From contig CAZMOG010000002.1 in assembly GCA_964567845.1 (NCBI GenBank), positions 1-64,000 on the forward strand: a stretch of DNA of 64,000 bases, read 5' to 3'. The DNA comes from RGIG9079 sp964567845 (lineage in GTDB: Bacteria; Bacteroidota; Bacteroidia; Bacteroidales; Marinifilaceae). Both the position numbers and the translations under genes were made by a program. The notes under the pieces are model-generated. The model saw nothing but the letters and a program-made list of their open reading frames with translations. It was not told where the DNA came from and did not search any database. This document shows positions 1 to 8,057 of the stretch, in pieces (within the stretch, counting starts at the first letter, position 1; every line of letters starts with the position of its first letter).

Positions 1-14
1 CCGATTGACTCAGA

Positions 15-266
15 TTGAAGGAATTAAATGACTATCCCTATATAAACCATACCGAGACAATATCATCTACACTATATACTAATCAGCATTTTATAATTGA
101 TACTAATAGGACATTTAAAAAGATTAATAAATATGGGAAATCCTCTATTTTAAACTGCGTTCTTCTTGATTCTTTAAAAGTTACCCTGATCGGAAACATC
201 ATAGAGAACTCTAGATTAGATTCCATTGCAAATACAATAATTAAAACCCAAACTAACACTCAATAA
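15..266 (+). pseudogene. C-terminal fragment of a thioredoxin-like lipoprotein
   Basis: About 80 codons are open after a TGA at 6-8; the only start is TTG at 15, so this looks like the tail of a longer gene that is broken or runs off the window edge. The translation contains HFIIDTNRTFKKINKY followed by VLLDSLKVTLIGNIIEN. This is the pattern of the C-terminal half of Bacteroidales thioredoxin/TlpA-like lipoproteins (a FIDxxxxFxxxN stretch, then FLLDxxxKVxxIGNPxxN). The same ending occurs in the frameshifted gene at 1721-2226, so these are probably two members of one cassette. No CxxC active site is visible here because the N-terminal half is missing. It may be a decayed copy, or simply cut by the window edge with a frame change; that cannot be settled from this window. 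Confidence 0.45.
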
Positions 267-289
267 TACAACACACCTCATTGCGTTAG

Positions 290-931
290 CTATAATATCT
301 CCCTTGGAATAGAAGCCAAACTACCTGCCCCGTTCTGTAACAGCTCATCGGCAGTCCGGAATCCCCACAAAACACCAACAGCAGTAACACCGGCAGAAAC
401 CGCAGTCTGCATATCAACTCCGGAATCGCCAACATAAAGAACCTCGTGGGGAGCAACATTGGCAACTCTCATAATATCGAAAACTATTTGCGGATTGGGT
501 TTTACAGGCACACCCTCGCGTTGCCCTAATACTGCAACAAAATTTATATCTGGAAAATAACGTTTTACCAAACTCTCGGTTCCGACCTGAAACTTATTCG
601 ATGCAACTGCCAACATCACTCCTCTACTCTGCAACTCCTTCAACAACTCAACAATTCCGGTATAAGGCGCAGTTAAATCCTCACAATGGCGCATATAGTA
701 TTGACGGAAATAACCAAGAACCTCATCTATATGACCTGTTGTGCGCGCCTCTACAGGCAAGGCTCGCTCAACCAATTTGCGAATGCCATCGCCAACGAAA
801 TAGCGATACTCATCAACCTCATGCTCCGGATGACCATACACCCTAAGGGCAAAATTCACTGCTGTTGCCAAATCTGCAATTGTATCAAGCAGAGTGCCAT
901 CAAGATCAAAAATCACCAACCGTTTCTCCAT
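290..931 (-). CDS. gph: HAD-family phosphatase, phosphoglycolate phosphatase type
   Basis: Hydrolase of the haloacid dehalogenase superfamily, likely acting on 2-phosphoglycolate or a similar small phosphoester in the cytoplasm. HAD motif I is DLDGTLLDT near the N-terminus. Motif II is AVASNK, the motif III lysine lies in VKPNP, and motif IV is YVGDSGVDMQTA, all in the expected order. About 213 residues is normal for Gph-like proteins with an alpha-helical cap. The open frame extends to a TTG at 946, but ATG at 931 or 934 places FDLDGT close to the start as usual in the family, so I chose 931. It sits alone between two plus-strand cassette fragments. Substrate specificity is inferred only from the family. 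Confidence 0.85.
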   Translation of the reverse strand: MEKRLVIFDLDGTLLDTIADLATAVNFALRVYGHPEHEVDEYRYFVGDGIRKLVERALPVEARTTGHIDEVLGYFRQYYMRHCEDLTAPYTGIVELLKELQSRGVMLAVASNKFQVGTESLVKRYFPDINFVAVLGQREGVPVKPNPQIVFDIMRVANVAPHEVLYVGDSGVDMQTAVSAGVTAVGVLWGFRTADELLQNGAGSLASIPREIL

Positions 932-1023
932 CATCCTATAAACCAATCCTCACCCAAAATATTTCAACACAACGAAGACCAACCGCTAACTTGTTAATTC
1001 CTCATCCCTAATTAACAAAAACA

Positions 1024-1049
1024 GGATTGACTTCTTACGAAGTCAACCC
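1024..1049 (-). terminator. Terminator hairpin after rubrerythrin
   Basis: GGATTGACTTC, loop TTAC, GAAGTCAACCCC form a perfect 8-bp core stem (TTGACTTC/GAAGTCAA). On the minus strand the stem is followed by a T-rich run (CCTGTTTTTG), as expected for an intrinsic terminator. It lies 24 bases past the rubrerythrin stop. Confidence 0.7.
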
Positions 1050-1072
1050 CGGTTCTTCGAATATTTTCGCTA

Positions 1073-1609
1073 TTAATAGTTCTCAGCCTTGATCTGGAAA
1101 TAAGCCTGCTCATGCTTACATACAGGACACTCCATTGGAGCACTCTTACCAATTACAATGTGACCACAATTTGAGCACTGCCATACGCAATCACCGCTCT
1201 TTGTGAAGACCATATTACCCTGAACGTTTGCCAACAACTTACGATAACGATCCTCATGCTCCTTCTCAATCTCTGCAACCTGCTCGAAAAGTTTTGCAAT
1301 ATCGTCAAAACCCTCGCTACGAGCAATCTTTGCAAACTCGGGATACATGTTTGTCCACTCGAAATTCTCGCCATTAGCAGCATCGGCCAAGTTCTGTGCT
1401 GTATTACCAACACCGCCATTCAATAACTTGAACCAGATTTTTGCGTGCTCTTTCTCATTATCGGCGGTCTCCTGGAAAAGAGCTGCAATCTGAACATAAC
1501 CATCCTTCTTTGCACGTGATGCGTAGTATGTGTACTTATTTCTTGCCTGAGACTCTCCGGCAAATGCCTCCATCAAGCACTGCTCGGTTCTTGATCCTTT
1601 TAGTTCCAT
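1073..1609 (-). CDS. rbr: Rubrerythrin
   Basis: Non-haem iron peroxidase of anaerobes that reduces hydrogen peroxide. The N-terminal ferritin-like four-helix domain carries the diiron ligand motifs: EAFAGES near residue 15, ETADNEKEHAK near 47-57, and EQVAEIEKEHEDRY near 108-121. The C-terminal rubredoxin-like domain has two CxxC pairs (CSNC and CPVC) for one Fe(SCys)4 centre. At 178 residues it is the standard rubrerythrin size. It is a single-gene unit with its own promoter (about 1651) and terminator (1024-1049). This is consistent with an obligately anaerobic gut-type bacterium. Confidence 0.95.
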   Translation of the reverse strand: MELKGSRTEQCLMEAFAGESQARNKYTYYASRAKKDGYVQIAALFQETADNEKEHAKIWFKLLNGGVGNTAQNLADAANGENFEWTNMYPEFAKIARSEGFDDIAKLFEQVAEIEKEHEDRYRKLLANVQGNMVFTKSGDCVWQCSNCGHIVIGKSAPMECPVCKHEQAYFQIKAENY

Positions 1610-1650
1610 AGTAGTAAATATTGTTATCTAATTGTTATCTATTTCCTGCT

Positions 1651-1658
1651 CAAAGTTA
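1651..1658 (-). promoter_or_regulatory. Promoter -7 element of rubrerythrin
   Basis: Minus-strand TAACTTTG matches the Bacteroidota -7 consensus TAnnTTTG. A TTG (minus-strand TTGC at 1678-1681) lies 19 bases upstream as a -33 candidate. The leader between it and the ATG contains a 10-base direct repeat TTGTTATCTA (plus-strand reading, 1621-1630 and 1632-1641). Confidence 0.55.
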
Positions 1659-1698
1659 AATATTTTACGTATTACTTGCAATTTTTCAAAAAAAAAAA

Positions 1699-1706
1699 TA
1701 AATTTG
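1699..1706 (+). promoter_or_regulatory. Promoter -7 element of the thioredoxin-like/NVEALA-like cassette
   Basis: TAAATTTG matches TAnnTTTG and lies 14 bases before the ATG at 1721, next to a long A-tract. It probably drives 1721-3683. Confidence 0.5.
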
Positions 1707-1720
1707 CAAAAAATCATATC

Positions 1721-2226
1721 ATGACTCAACTAATTATTACAATACTTACATTTTTATTTGTAGCATGTAGCTCCCCAAAAGGCCCCAGCACAGAGCACCT
1801 TATAGGACAAACTGTTATACTTCCGAATGAGATTTATCATACTCATACTTTTAAAAACAATACCATTATACATTATTTAGACTCATCAATATGTATTCCA
1901 TGTAACTTCGACCTAATAAATATATGGAACAGGTATACTAATGAATTAGACTCATTAAATATGGATCTCATTATTTTATGCAACATTAAATATGACACAA
2001 AATTACTTGAAATAGCTAGAAAAATCGGATTAATTGTCCCATTTATTTCACTTCAGGAAATAGTTATAAGACCAACAATAAGCTACCTGACAGATATGAA
2101 TACCAAACGATAATGATTGACTCTTCTATGCAAATAGAATGGGTAGGATTACCTGTAATAAACAAATCAACTTGGAATAAATTTATTAAAAATAAAAAGC
2201 AAGCAAAACATGAAAAAAACATTTAA
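1721..2226 (+). pseudogene. Thioredoxin-like lipoprotein, frameshifted
   Basis: From ATG 1721 the frame encodes a lipoprotein signal (LFVAC lipobox, Cys16) and a thioredoxin-fold-like segment with a CIPC motif, then stops at 2113. The -1 frame is open from about 2020 to a TAA at 2224-2226. It continues with YQTIMIDSSMQIEWVGLPVI, which matches the family's C-terminal pattern (TFLIDxxxxxxxVGxPxxN). The two halves therefore read as one gene of about 165 codons with a frameshift between roughly 2020 and 2110. The repaired end would overlap the next start (2210). It may be a real lesion, a phase-variable change or a sequencing error; the site is not a long homopolymer. The open frame also extends upstream to 1676, but the lipobox fixes 1721. 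Confidence 0.65.
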
Positions 2227-2533
2227 ATTTTTAGTTGCATCTGTTTTCTGTTATCTATCAATGGTATTAATTAATAATACCATAAACAGTAGACATAAGG
2301 AGATTTTCAAGACATCGTCATTTGAAGTATTGACAACAAATGAGAATGAACAACCCACAATGATTACGACAGGCTACAAAGATTACCAACTTGAAGAAAC
2401 CGGCTACAATGGTTTAAGTATTACGAAATGCCACGAAAGCACCTCCTCAGGTTTTATTTATATGTGTCAAACAAGAAGCAATGTCAGAATAATTGTAGAT
2501 AATAGTTCATTTAAATGTAAATTAACTCCATAA
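2210..2533 (+). CDS. Small exported NVEALA-like protein
   Basis: A 107-residue protein with an N-terminal basic plus hydrophobic signal segment (MKKTFKFLVASVFCYLSMVL). It then has a short linker and the stretch SSFEVLTTNENEQ, which lies where NVEALA-family peptides of Bacteroidales carry their NVEALA motif. Three cysteines are spaced through the C-terminal half (TKCHES, YMCQT, FKCKL), also usual in that family. NVEALA-type genes commonly neighbour 6-bladed propeller lipoproteins and thioredoxin-like lipoproteins, exactly as here. Function is unknown in the family. The assignment rests on context and a degenerate motif, so it is tentative. It overlaps the repaired end of the upstream gene and is 1 base from the next. 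Confidence 0.55.
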   Translation: MKKTFKFLVASVFCYLSMVLINNTINSRHKEIFKTSSFEVLTTNENEQPTMITTGYKDYQLEETGYNGLSITKCHESTSSGFIYMCQTRSNVRIIVDNSSFKCKLTP

Positions 2534-2534
2534 T

Positions 2535-3683
2535 ATGGCGAGAATTATTATAGTTTTAATTTGTATTCTTTGTAGCCTTTCATGTTCTTCTAATCATGCC
2601 CCAACATTTTATGGAACAGAACACTTTATAGATTCAAAAGAGGGCACAAAGATTCAATGGACTAAAGAGGATGTTCCCGGCTACGAATTAGCAGGGTGGA
2701 TTATGGCAGGCAAAGATTCCCTGATAGCGTCGGCGAGTAGCAAAAATACAGATTATTATATACGAATTTATAATACAAATTCCAAACAAAGCATCTCTGT
2801 ACTTCCCATCGGACGTGGGCCAGGAGAGGTTTATTCTGTATCAAGAACAGGAGCAAGACACAATAACTCTATTGGTTTAACATTAAATGAAAACAGAGAT
2901 ACAATCTACTTTTTTGATATAAGCAATTCATATGAACATGGAGAATTTATATACACAAGTAAACATTTACTAAATCTTTCTAATGAATCGTGGATTAGAA
3001 AGGCAAATCTTTTAAGTTTGTATGATAGCACTTATAATATACCGGGAATTATATTCCGAGAGGGTGAGGCATTATACACAATGGACAAAGGTGTTAGTCC
3101 ACATACATTTTATCTCTATTATAATAACGACTCATTGTGCGAAATCCCCTTATATTCAAAAGCTCCTGCAATGAATATATCATACGGAGAGCGTTATCAA
3201 GACATATCAAAGTACAATTTTGAATGTTTGCTCTATTCATTACCTTTTGGTATGGTAAGACCTGACGGGCACAAAATGGCTATATCATATCAATTCTCTC
3301 CAAGGCTTTCCATCTTTGACGTAAACTCAAAAGAATATAAACACTTCATCATGAGCGAGGAAATGGATATGGATTGTATTGCAAAAGGGGGACTCGGCAG
3401 TAAAAATGCCAAATACTACTCAACTTCCATGGAAGTTAATGATGATTATATATTTCTTTTATGGAATGGAGAAAAAATCCATAATAAAAATAATACACCT
3501 AATTTCGGCTTATATAATGAAGTTAGAATATTTAGTTGGCATGGAGAGTATATTAATCGATTAATTTTACCAGAACCAATTGCCCACGCAACATTAGATA
3601 ATCGCGCGAATCGCCTTCTATGCAAAAACAAAATGGAGGAGTTATTCTCCATTGATATATCAAGATACATAAGCAAGGAATAA
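2535..3683 (+). CDS. 6-bladed beta-propeller lipoprotein
   Basis: A 382-residue predicted lipoprotein (signal MARIIIVLICILCSLSC, acylated Cys17). The rest is beta-rich with propeller-like blades, including the phrase PIGRGPGEVYSV near residue 94. This GRGPGE signature is typical of the Bacteroidales 6-bladed beta-propeller (BF3164-like) lipoproteins. These sit beside thioredoxin-like and NVEALA-like genes, and the role is unknown; binding at the cell surface is an inference from fold and lipidation. Translation starts 1 base after the stop of the NVEALA-like gene, so the two are probably coupled. The transcription unit ends at the hairpin 3695-3738. Confidence 0.75.
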   Translation: MARIIIVLICILCSLSCSSNHAPTFYGTEHFIDSKEGTKIQWTKEDVPGYELAGWIMAGKDSLIASASSKNTDYYIRIYNTNSKQSISVLPIGRGPGEVYSVSRTGARHNNSIGLTLNENRDTIYFFDISNSYEHGEFIYTSKHLLNLSNESWIRKANLLSLYDSTYNIPGIIFREGEALYTMDKGVSPHTFYLYYNNDSLCEIPLYSKAPAMNISYGERYQDISKYNFECLLYSLPFGMVRPDGHKMAISYQFSPRLSIFDVNSKEYKHFIMSEEMDMDCIAKGGLGSKNAKYYSTSMEVNDDYIFLLWNGEKIHNKNNTPNFGLYNEVRIFSWHGEYINRLILPEPIAHATLDNRANRLLCKNKMEELFSIDISRYISKE

Positions 3684-3694
3684 AAAATAATAGT

Positions 3695-3738
3695 GGCTAT
3701 CCTATATTATCCGCAAATAACCGCAACATTGGATAGCC
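3695..3738. terminator. Bidirectional terminator between convergent genes
   Basis: GGCTATCC (3695-3702) pairs perfectly with GGATAGCC (3731-3738). T-rich sequence follows on both strands (CTATTTT on plus, ATTATTTTTTA on minus). It serves the propeller gene and dus. Confidence 0.65.
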
Positions 3739-4662
3739 CTATTTTAAATACTCTGCAACCAGGCCTAAATATTTTGGCATGGATGTGCATTTCTTAAGTT
3801 TTTTTAAGATTCTCTCATCCCCGTTAGGATTTCTTAAATACTCCCACATGCTCTGCATACGCTTTAAGATTTGATGCTCACCTTGTAAAACCGCAGAATA
3901 TCTCTCCAAAAGCTCCCTATGAAACCTAACAACTCTCTGCTGAAAATCAGCCTTTTTAGCCTCACATTCTACAACATAACTCTCTGCAAGCATAGGATTT
4001 TCAAGCAGGCCTCGCCCAAGCATAATACCCTTTAAATTCGGGAACTGACTCACTATTTGCTGAATGTCGGCAACGCTCTTCAATTCTCCGTTATAAATCA
4101 ACGGTAAAGTGCAACTCTCATATATTTTTGAAAATTGGTCAATATGCACCTCACCTTTGTACTGCTCTTTTGCTGTACGCGGATGTACCGTTAAATGCAC
4201 TAAAGGCAAGCTGTTCAGATATGGAATAAGTTCCAACAGCTCACTACACGAGTCATACCCTAAACGGACTTTTAAAGAAAACTCTATATCAGGAAACTCA
4301 CTTACACAATTCAACACGTTTTGTGCCGCTACCGGATTGGCAACCATTGCAGCCCCTCTACCCGAGCCTGTTATAAGCGGGAATGGACACCCCATATTAA
4401 TATCAATGCGCCTATAGCCATATTCGGATACTTTGCCAACCAAAAATCGAAACTCTTCAGCACTCCCGGCCATTATTTGCGGAACCAAATTAACCTCAGA
4501 CATTCCACCAGCCAATTCACGCAAATCTTTGTTGCGAATCTCTCCTCGTTCTACTCGAACAAAGGGGGTATAAAAAGAGTCAAGCCCTCCGAAAATTTTC
4601 CGGAAGGCCTCTCTGTAAATTCTATCAGTGTGTCCCTGTATCGGGGCAAAATGTATCTCCAT
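3739..4662 (-). CDS. dus: tRNA-dihydrouridine synthase
   Basis: FMN-dependent reductase that converts specific uridines in the tRNA D-loop to dihydrouridine. The TIM-barrel opens with FAPIQGHTD. The conserved DINMGCPFP motif near residue 90 contains the family's Cys, followed by GRGAAMV. FSLKVRLG and HPRTAKEQYKGE (substrate/FMN region) come later, and LMLGRG-like IMLGRGLLENP closes the phosphate-binding site. About 307 residues is typical. It overlaps the lysA stop by 1 base (TAATG), so it is probably translated from the lysA-lysC mRNA. The exact tRNA position (DusA/B/C-like) cannot be assigned from sequence alone. Confidence 0.92.
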   Translation of the reverse strand: MEIHFAPIQGHTDRIYREAFRKIFGGLDSFYTPFVRVERGEIRNKDLRELAGGMSEVNLVPQIMAGSAEEFRFLVGKVSEYGYRRIDINMGCPFPLITGSGRGAAMVANPVAAQNVLNCVSEFPDIEFSLKVRLGYDSCSELLELIPYLNSLPLVHLTVHPRTAKEQYKGEVHIDQFSKIYESCTLPLIYNGELKSVADIQQIVSQFPNLKGIMLGRGLLENPMLAESYVVECEAKKADFQQRVVRFHRELLERYSAVLQGEHQILKRMQSMWEYLRNPNGDERILKKLKKCTSMPKYLGLVAEYLK

Positions 4663-5804
4663 TATTTTGAGTAATAGATTGACGGCAAATCGCGCAAGTT
4701 GTACTCCGAAGCCATAACCTCGCCGTATGCTCCTGCCGAGTGCAGAATTACCATATCGCCACGTTTGGTCTTTTTCAACTCAACATCTTTTCCAAAACAG
4801 TCCGACGACTCGCAAATAGGTCCAACCACATCATACATCTCAGTATCACTGCTATCCGAGGTGATATTCTCGATATTGTGGTATGCCTGATACAATGCCG
4901 GACGAATCAAATCGCTCATTCCTGCATCGAGGATAGCAAATTTCTTCTTACCCTCTTTTACATACAAAACCCTTGCTATCAAATCACCACAGTGAGCAAC
5001 CACTGAACGTCCAGGCTCAAAATGTACCTGCTGTCCCGGGCGAGGGCGCAAATATTTTGCAATTGTATCAAAATAACCCTCGAAGTTTGCAACCGGCTCT
5101 GAGTATGGTGAATTGTAATCAATTCCCAAACCGCCTCCAAGATTTACATTAGGAAGCACAATTCCTCGTGCCTCCAGACTATCCTGAATTTCGTTTACGC
5201 GCTCGGCCAACGCCTTAAAGACGTTCAAATCGGTAATCTGTGATCCGATATGAAAGTGCAAACCTATAACCTGAATATTGGGGAAGGTCATGGCACGATC
5301 AATAACTCTGTCCAAATCGGTCAGATATATTCCAAATTTGTTCTCCTCAAGGCCTGTTGTAATGTAGGCATGAGTATGCGCATCCACATTTGGATTTACA
5401 CGAATCGCTATCTTTGCAACCTTTCCCAAATTCCCTGCTATCTCGTTGATAACCTCAATTTCGGGCAAGGACTCACAATTGAAACAAAAAATATCGTTTC
5501 TCAACGCAGCCTCTATTTCACGATCAGATTTACCTACACCGGCATAGACCACACCACTTGCAGGAAAACCGCACTGCAATGCACGCAAAACCTCGTTTCC
5601 GCTGACACAATCGGCTCCAAGACCATAACTGCTGATCAAACCTAAAATTCTGGGATTTGCATTGGCCTTTACCGCATAGTGCACATGAAAATTCGGATAC
5701 TTCCCTGCACTTTTTACTATGGTATCGAGAGTCTTTTCCAATAACTCAATATCATAGTAGTAACAAGGGGTTCTGAATGCCTTAAATCTCTCGATATATT
5801 TCAT
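4662..5804 (-). CDS. lysA: Diaminopimelate decarboxylase
   Basis: PLP enzyme that decarboxylates meso-diaminopimelate to L-lysine, the last step of lysine synthesis. The PLP lysine is Lys46 in HYAVKANAN. Other alanine-racemase-fold signatures are GLHFHIGSQ, the glycine-rich NLGGGLGIDY, HFEPGRSVVA, and the second active-site Cys in CESSDCFGKD. 380 residues is slightly short of the usual 400-420 but ends cleanly. It overlaps lysC upstream by 1 base (TAATG) and dus downstream by 1 base, so the three form a coupled operon. dapA, an earlier enzyme of the same pathway, lies elsewhere in the window (22.9 kb). Confidence 0.95.
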   Translation of the reverse strand: MKYIERFKAFRTPCYYYDIELLEKTLDTIVKSAGKYPNFHVHYAVKANANPRILGLISSYGLGADCVSGNEVLRALQCGFPASGVVYAGVGKSDREIEAALRNDIFCFNCESLPEIEVINEIAGNLGKVAKIAIRVNPNVDAHTHAYITTGLEENKFGIYLTDLDRVIDRAMTFPNIQVIGLHFHIGSQITDLNVFKALAERVNEIQDSLEARGIVLPNVNLGGGLGIDYNSPYSEPVANFEGYFDTIAKYLRPRPGQQVHFEPGRSVVAHCGDLIARVLYVKEGKKKFAILDAGMSDLIRPALYQAYHNIENITSDSSDTEMYDVVGPICESSDCFGKDVELKKTKRGDMVILHSAGAYGEVMASEYNLRDLPSIYYSK

Positions 5805-7123
5805 TACTGAACATTTAATAGATTATCATTCAACAGGGTCAATGCTTGAATCTTTTCACTGCTCTTTACAAGGAACGAGATATTGTGGTCAATACCTCCG
5901 TACGAAATCATTCTAATAGGAATTCCCGCCATTGCATTCATAACCTTTGCAATGTTCGCAGACTGATTCGATGTGAAATCGCCAACCAAACAGATAATTG
6001 TCATCTCCTGATCAACCTCCATTGTACCATATTTACGAAGCTCCTCGGTTATCTGCTCCAAATGGGTAGTGTCGTCGATGGTCAATGAAACAGAAACCTC
6101 GCTCGTTGCAATCATATCGATAGGAGTTTTCCACTTCTCGAAAATCTCAAACACTTTGCGTAAGAATCCATAAGCCAACAACATATTGGTTGAAACAATT
6201 CTGATAGCTGTAATTCCATCCTTGGCAGCAACCGCCTTAACACTCTGAACAGGCGAATCGTGGGTAATCAATGTTCCCTCGTCGTTTGGATTCATTGTGT
6301 TCTTCAAGCGAACAGGAATATTTGCCATTTTTGCCGGCGATACTGTTGATGGATGCAGAATTTTGGCACCGAAATAGGCCAGTTCGGCAGCCTCGTCGAA
6401 TGAAAGCTTGCGAATTGCCTTAGTATGCTCAACAATTCTGGGATCGTTATTGTGGAATCCATCAATATCTGTCCAAATCTGGATCTCGTCGGCCCTGATT
6501 GCCTGACCAACAAGCGCAGCTGAGTAATCACTACCTCCTCGCTTCAAGTTATCAACATCGCCATTATTGTTACGACAAATAAAACCTTGGGTAATAATCA
6601 AATCCTCGGCCTTGCGAAGCTCAATCTCACGCGCCAAATTGTGACGGATATAGAAGTAGTCGGGCTCGCCATCCTTATCTACACGCATAAAGTCAAGAGC
6701 AGGAATCAATGTATTCGGTACACCAATCTCCAACAGATGGTAGTGCATAAAGTGGGTTGACATCAACTCACCCTGAGCCAACACTATCTTCTCCTGCAAA
6801 GAGTAGAACGGTTCATTAACCATTGAGCGCAAAAGAGCCATAACACCTGCAACATAGTCAGAAGCCTTTACCTTGTACTCCTCTGTTCCAAACAACTCTG
6901 CAATAACTCCTGCATACTTTGTTTCCAACTCCTCGATTATAGTCAATGCCTCATCGCGCTTGCCTTTGTACAAGTTATCGGAAATCTTTACCAATGTGTT
7001 TGTTGTTCCCGACATTGCCGACAACACAACAATCTTTGGTTCGCTATCTTTAATTAGTTCACCTACGTTGCAAATGCGACTTGCACTTCCAACCGAGGTA
7101 CCTCCAAATTTCATTACTTTCAT
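5804..7123 (-). CDS. lysC: Aspartate kinase
   Basis: Phosphorylates L-aspartate to open lysine, threonine, methionine and diaminopimelate synthesis. The N-terminal amino-acid-kinase domain starts with MKFGGTSVGSA and contains RGGSDYSAAL and IWTDIDGF. The C-terminal part (from about residue 300) has two ACT-like regulatory segments (AITAIRIVS and MTIICLVGDF). This implies feedback control by an end product, as known for the family. It is monofunctional, without a homoserine dehydrogenase domain. The frame runs open to 7171, but ATG 7123 (MKVMKFGG) matches the family N-terminus. The gene is first in lysC-lysA-dus; 5'-adjacent DNA contains a hairpin (7151-7174). Confidence 0.95.
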   Translation of the reverse strand: MKVMKFGGTSVGSASRICNVGELIKDSEPKIVVLSAMSGTTNTLVKISDNLYKGKRDEALTIIEELETKYAGVIAELFGTEEYKVKASDYVAGVMALLRSMVNEPFYSLQEKIVLAQGELMSTHFMHYHLLEIGVPNTLIPALDFMRVDKDGEPDYFYIRHNLAREIELRKAEDLIITQGFICRNNNGDVDNLKRGGSDYSAALVGQAIRADEIQIWTDIDGFHNNDPRIVEHTKAIRKLSFDEAAELAYFGAKILHPSTVSPAKMANIPVRLKNTMNPNDEGTLITHDSPVQSVKAVAAKDGITAIRIVSTNMLLAYGFLRKVFEIFEKWKTPIDMIATSEVSVSLTIDDTTHLEQITEELRKYGTMEVDQEMTIICLVGDFTSNQSANIAKVMNAMAGIPIRMISYGGIDHNISFLVKSSEKIQALTLLNDNLLNVQ

Positions 7124-7150
7124 AAGTTTGTACAGTATATTAATTTTAAA

Positions 7151-7174
7151 AGTGCGGCGCAAAGGTCGCACTTT
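7151..7174 (-). promoter_or_regulatory. Inverted repeat with near-consensus -7 box before lysC
   Basis: AAGTGCG (7151-7157) and CGCACTT (7168-7174) are a perfect 7-bp inverted repeat. The minus-strand loop contains GACCTTTG, one base off TAnnTTTG. It could be the lysC promoter embedded in an operator, or the terminator of prmA (a short T-run follows); both readings fit. Confidence 0.4.
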
Positions 7175-7204
7175 ATGTATTAAAAAACAAGTGAATGTTA
7201 AATT

Positions 7205-8056
7205 TTAAACACTTTTACTAAAAATGGCTGCACACCAATCATTCTCGGTTTTATGTGAAACATATTTCACACCCAAACGCTCCGCCTCGGCTGTAAGCAT
7301 AGGTAACTCATGCTCATAAAAACCACTGATAATCATTGTACCCTGCTCCGAGATATGCTCCAAATAGTAGCACATATCACGCAACAGAATGTTTCTGTTG
7401 ATATTTGCCAATATCACATCAAATGCACCCTCGTGCTGTAGAAGAGCGGCGTCGCCAATCTTAACCGATATGTTATCAATTCCGTTTTTACGCATATTCT
7501 CGCATGCATTTTCGAAAGACCACTCATCGATATCAATTCCTACAACGTGGTCGGCTCCACGCATACTTGCCAAGAGCGACAATATTCCGGTTCCACACCC
7601 CATATCCAACACCTGCTTTCCACTTAAGTCACCAAGTGAAAGTATTGAGCGAAGCATCAGCACTGTTGTTGCATGGTGTCCCGTTCCAAAACTCATCTTT
7701 GGCTCAATTACGATGTCATATTTCACATTAGGATCAGCCTCGTGAAAACCCGCACGAATCATAATATCATTATCTACCTTAATTGGAGTGAAGTGGGCCT
7801 CCCACTCTGCATTCCAATCCTTATCGGGCACGTCCTCAACACGCTCCGTTATCTTAAAATTCTGACGGAAAAATGCAATTATCGGATCCTGATCCACCAA
7901 ACCATCCTTATAATCCTTCTTGGGGATATAGGCAAATAACTCCTTATCACTCTGAGTAAATCCATCAAAGCCCACATCTCCCAACGATGCCGCAATCGCA
8001 TCGGCCACATCTTCCGAAAAAGGTTCTATTGTCAGAACCACCTCTTTGTACTCCAT
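7205..8056 (-). CDS. prmA: Ribosomal protein L11 methyltransferase
   Basis: SAM-dependent enzyme that methylates ribosomal protein L11. The N-terminal substrate-recognition domain (about 1-110) is followed by a Rossmann methyltransferase domain. This has SFGTGHHATT (PrmA signature), VLDMGCGTGILSLLA (motif I, SAM binding), VGIDIDEWSFENA (motif II) and ILANINRNIL (the family's NINxxxL motif). About 283 residues is normal. The open frame starts at TTG 8065, but ATG 8056 begins one base after the upstream stop and fits better. It is probably co-transcribed with the RsmF-like gene, giving a two-gene ribosome-modification unit. Confidence 0.93.
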   Translation of the reverse strand: MEYKEVVLTIEPFSEDVADAIAASLGDVGFDGFTQSDKELFAYIPKKDYKDGLVDQDPIIAFFRQNFKITERVEDVPDKDWNAEWEAHFTPIKVDNDIMIRAGFHEADPNVKYDIVIEPKMSFGTGHHATTVLMLRSILSLGDLSGKQVLDMGCGTGILSLLASMRGADHVVGIDIDEWSFENACENMRKNGIDNISVKIGDAALLQHEGAFDVILANINRNILLRDMCYYLEHISEQGTMIISGFYEHELPMLTAEAERLGVKYVSHKTENDWCAAIFSKSV

Positions 8057-8057
8057 A

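Noticed and set aside
601..997. Two overlapping plus-strand ORFs opposite gph
   Set aside because: Antisense to a clear HAD phosphatase with all motifs in order.
1221..1232. GAACGTTTGCC resembling half of the LacI-type operator
   Set aside because: Inside the rubrerythrin coding region and missing the left half; likely chance.
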